From positions 372,001 through 436,000 of the forward strand of contig NZ_JAKLWS010000001.1 of the NCBI RefSeq assembly GCF_022012475.1: a stretch of DNA of 64,000 nt, given 5' to 3'. How positions within the stretch are numbered: the first letter of the stretch is position 1; every line of letters begins with the position of its first letter. A program made the position numbers and the translations under genes. Below, one piece after another: positions 63,196-64,000 of this stretch. The DNA is from Rhodohalobacter sulfatireducens. Lineage in GTDB: Bacteria; Bacteroidota; Rhodothermia; Balneolales; Balneolaceae. The notes beneath the pieces were generated by a model. It was not told where the DNA came from. It ran no database searches and saw nothing but the letters and a program-made list of their open reading frames with translations.

Positions 63196-64000
63196 TTACT
63201 GCGATGGCATAATGTTTACAATTATGCGTTGATATCTTGTTAAAGCCGGTGTTCCCTTATCCGTTACTTTCAAAATGATATGCGCGGTTTCAGGTTGATC
63301 TACTTCCGGCGCTGTATAATTGACGTGATACACATTCTCAGCACCGGGAACGGGTATCAACTCATCATATGAGCCTGCTTCCGGGTAATGAAACCACAAA
63401 AAGCTGAGGTTATCGCCATCCGGATCATATGAATTTCGTGCATCCAGTGTAAAACTTTCGCCAGATTGAACTGTTATTTGATTTGGGGTTTCCAAAACCG
63501 GTACGGGCGGGTGATTCGCCTCTTCATATGATTTGACTGTCCAGTCCATCCGTGCTGCAAAGTCGTTTTGAAAGTCATCCCGCCAGCGCCACAGAGTTAC
63601 TTTATTTCCCGTGAATGTAGTATCGGCTTGTTCAACTGCACGGCCATAGTTATCGAATATATAGGGTGTATATGAATCCGAAGCATTTGTCCAGATTTCA
63701 CGGTTTTCGGGTTTCGCCACAACATCCGAGCCGCCTTCTCCGATGGTTTCAAACTCCGGTTGATAAAGTTCATAACGGCCGCCCCAGCCTCCCCAATCAG
63801 GCCGATCGGGAACATTGAGTCCGTTTGGTATCAAGGAGAGATATGCTGGGGTATCTCCTTCGACTCCCCACGCCACATCAGGATAAACAGCACCAAGCGG
63901 TCCATGATCTTGCTGAACGTGTTCTGCAAACCAACGATTACTGATTTCATCATTGTTGATTCCATCCACATAGGTATTAATGGAACTCCAGGTTGCACTT
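63196..64000 (-). CDS. DUF1593-type secreted protein, C-terminal part (cut by window end)
   Basis: The frame is open from the window edge (...TWSSINTYVDGINNDEISNRWFAEHV) to the stop at 63196, 267 residues. DHGPLGAVYPDVAWGVEGDTPAYLSLIPNGLNVPDRPDWGGWGGRY matches the middle of DUF1593 (nucleoside-hydrolase-like, cellulose-binding Sde182 group). DANHPPV...DARNSYDPDGDNLSFLWFHYPEAGSYDE is the attached PKD-like C-terminal domain. The N-terminal half lies outside. It pairs with the glycoside-hydrolase-like gene downstream. Confidence 0.8.
   Translation of the reverse strand, partial: SATWSSINTYVDGINNDEISNRWFAEHVQQDHGPLGAVYPDVAWGVEGDTPAYLSLIPNGLNVPDRPDWGGWGGRYELYQPEFETIGEGGSDVVAKPENREIWTNASDSYTPYIFDNYGRAVEQADTTFTGNKVTLWRWRDDFQNDFAARMDWTVKSYEEANHPPVPVLETPNQITVQSGESFTLDARNSYDPDGDNLSFLWFHYPEAGSYDELIPVPGAENVYHVNYTAPEVDQPETAHIILKVTDKGTPALTRYQRIIVNIMPSQ

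Overview
The window looks like a chromosomal stretch from a marine or hypersaline Bacteroidota/Balneolota-type bacterium. This rests on the Sec signal peptides ending in ...AQ, outer-membrane DUF5916 proteins, many short GC-rich palindromic repeats between AT-richer genes, and the family mix. The assignment is by family content only. I see no rRNA, tRNA, CRISPR array, prophage or complete insertion sequence.

Layout. 1-9 kb: the tail of an unidentified gene, a SIMPL protein, a stand-alone AtuA-type C-terminal domain, a sorbosone-dehydrogenase-like lipoprotein, a sulfatase, a VOC protein without a clear start, a Mut7-C RNase-like protein, an aldo/keto reductase, and satD with a small membrane protein behind a TGCATCAA operator. 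9-11 kb: a VapC remnant, a Phd/ParE toxin-antitoxin pair with a palindromic operator, and an RhlE-type helicase. 11-28 kb: Planctomycetes-style secreted genes (DUF1501, DUF1549/DUF1553 with cytochrome c, DUF1080, a HEAT-repeat haem-binding dehydrogenase), interspersed with a HAD phosphatase, a lipoprotein methyltransferase, a DUF5916 protein, and a sigma/anti-sigma/DUF4097 set. 28-33 kb: a second DUF5916 protein, DoxX, an SDR and a TauE exporter.

33.6-45.5 kb is a molybdenum-cofactor region. One minus-strand operon (cysteine desulfurase, xdhC, mocA-like, moaD, moeB-rhodanese, moaE, a four-helix-bundle insert, moaC-moaB fusion, moaA, moeA) is divergent from a (2Fe-2S) subunit, a Tat-exported molybdopterin subunit and a cytochrome c. 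The Mo enzyme therefore sits beside the machinery that builds, matures and sulfurates its cofactor. The four-helix-bundle gene lies between two inverted arrays of ACCGA-type repeats that could fold the mRNA into a long stem with the gene in the loop, as in 23S rRNA intervening sequences.

47-60.6 kb is a cluster under an AraC-type regulator: three aldo/keto reductases (two with Tat signals), a flavodoxin with a Sec signal, two DUF4440 proteins, an SMP-30-like protein, a second sorbosone-dehydrogenase-like lipoprotein, a carboxylesterase, a carboxymuconolactone-decarboxylase protein and a cupin. Nearly all are exported, although several families are normally cytosolic. A 16-base direct repeat in front of both arms of this region is a candidate operator. 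The last 4 kb hold a truncated zinc-ribbon gene, a small hypothetical, a secreted glycoside-hydrolase-like protein and the C-terminal part of a DUF1593-type protein cut by the window end.
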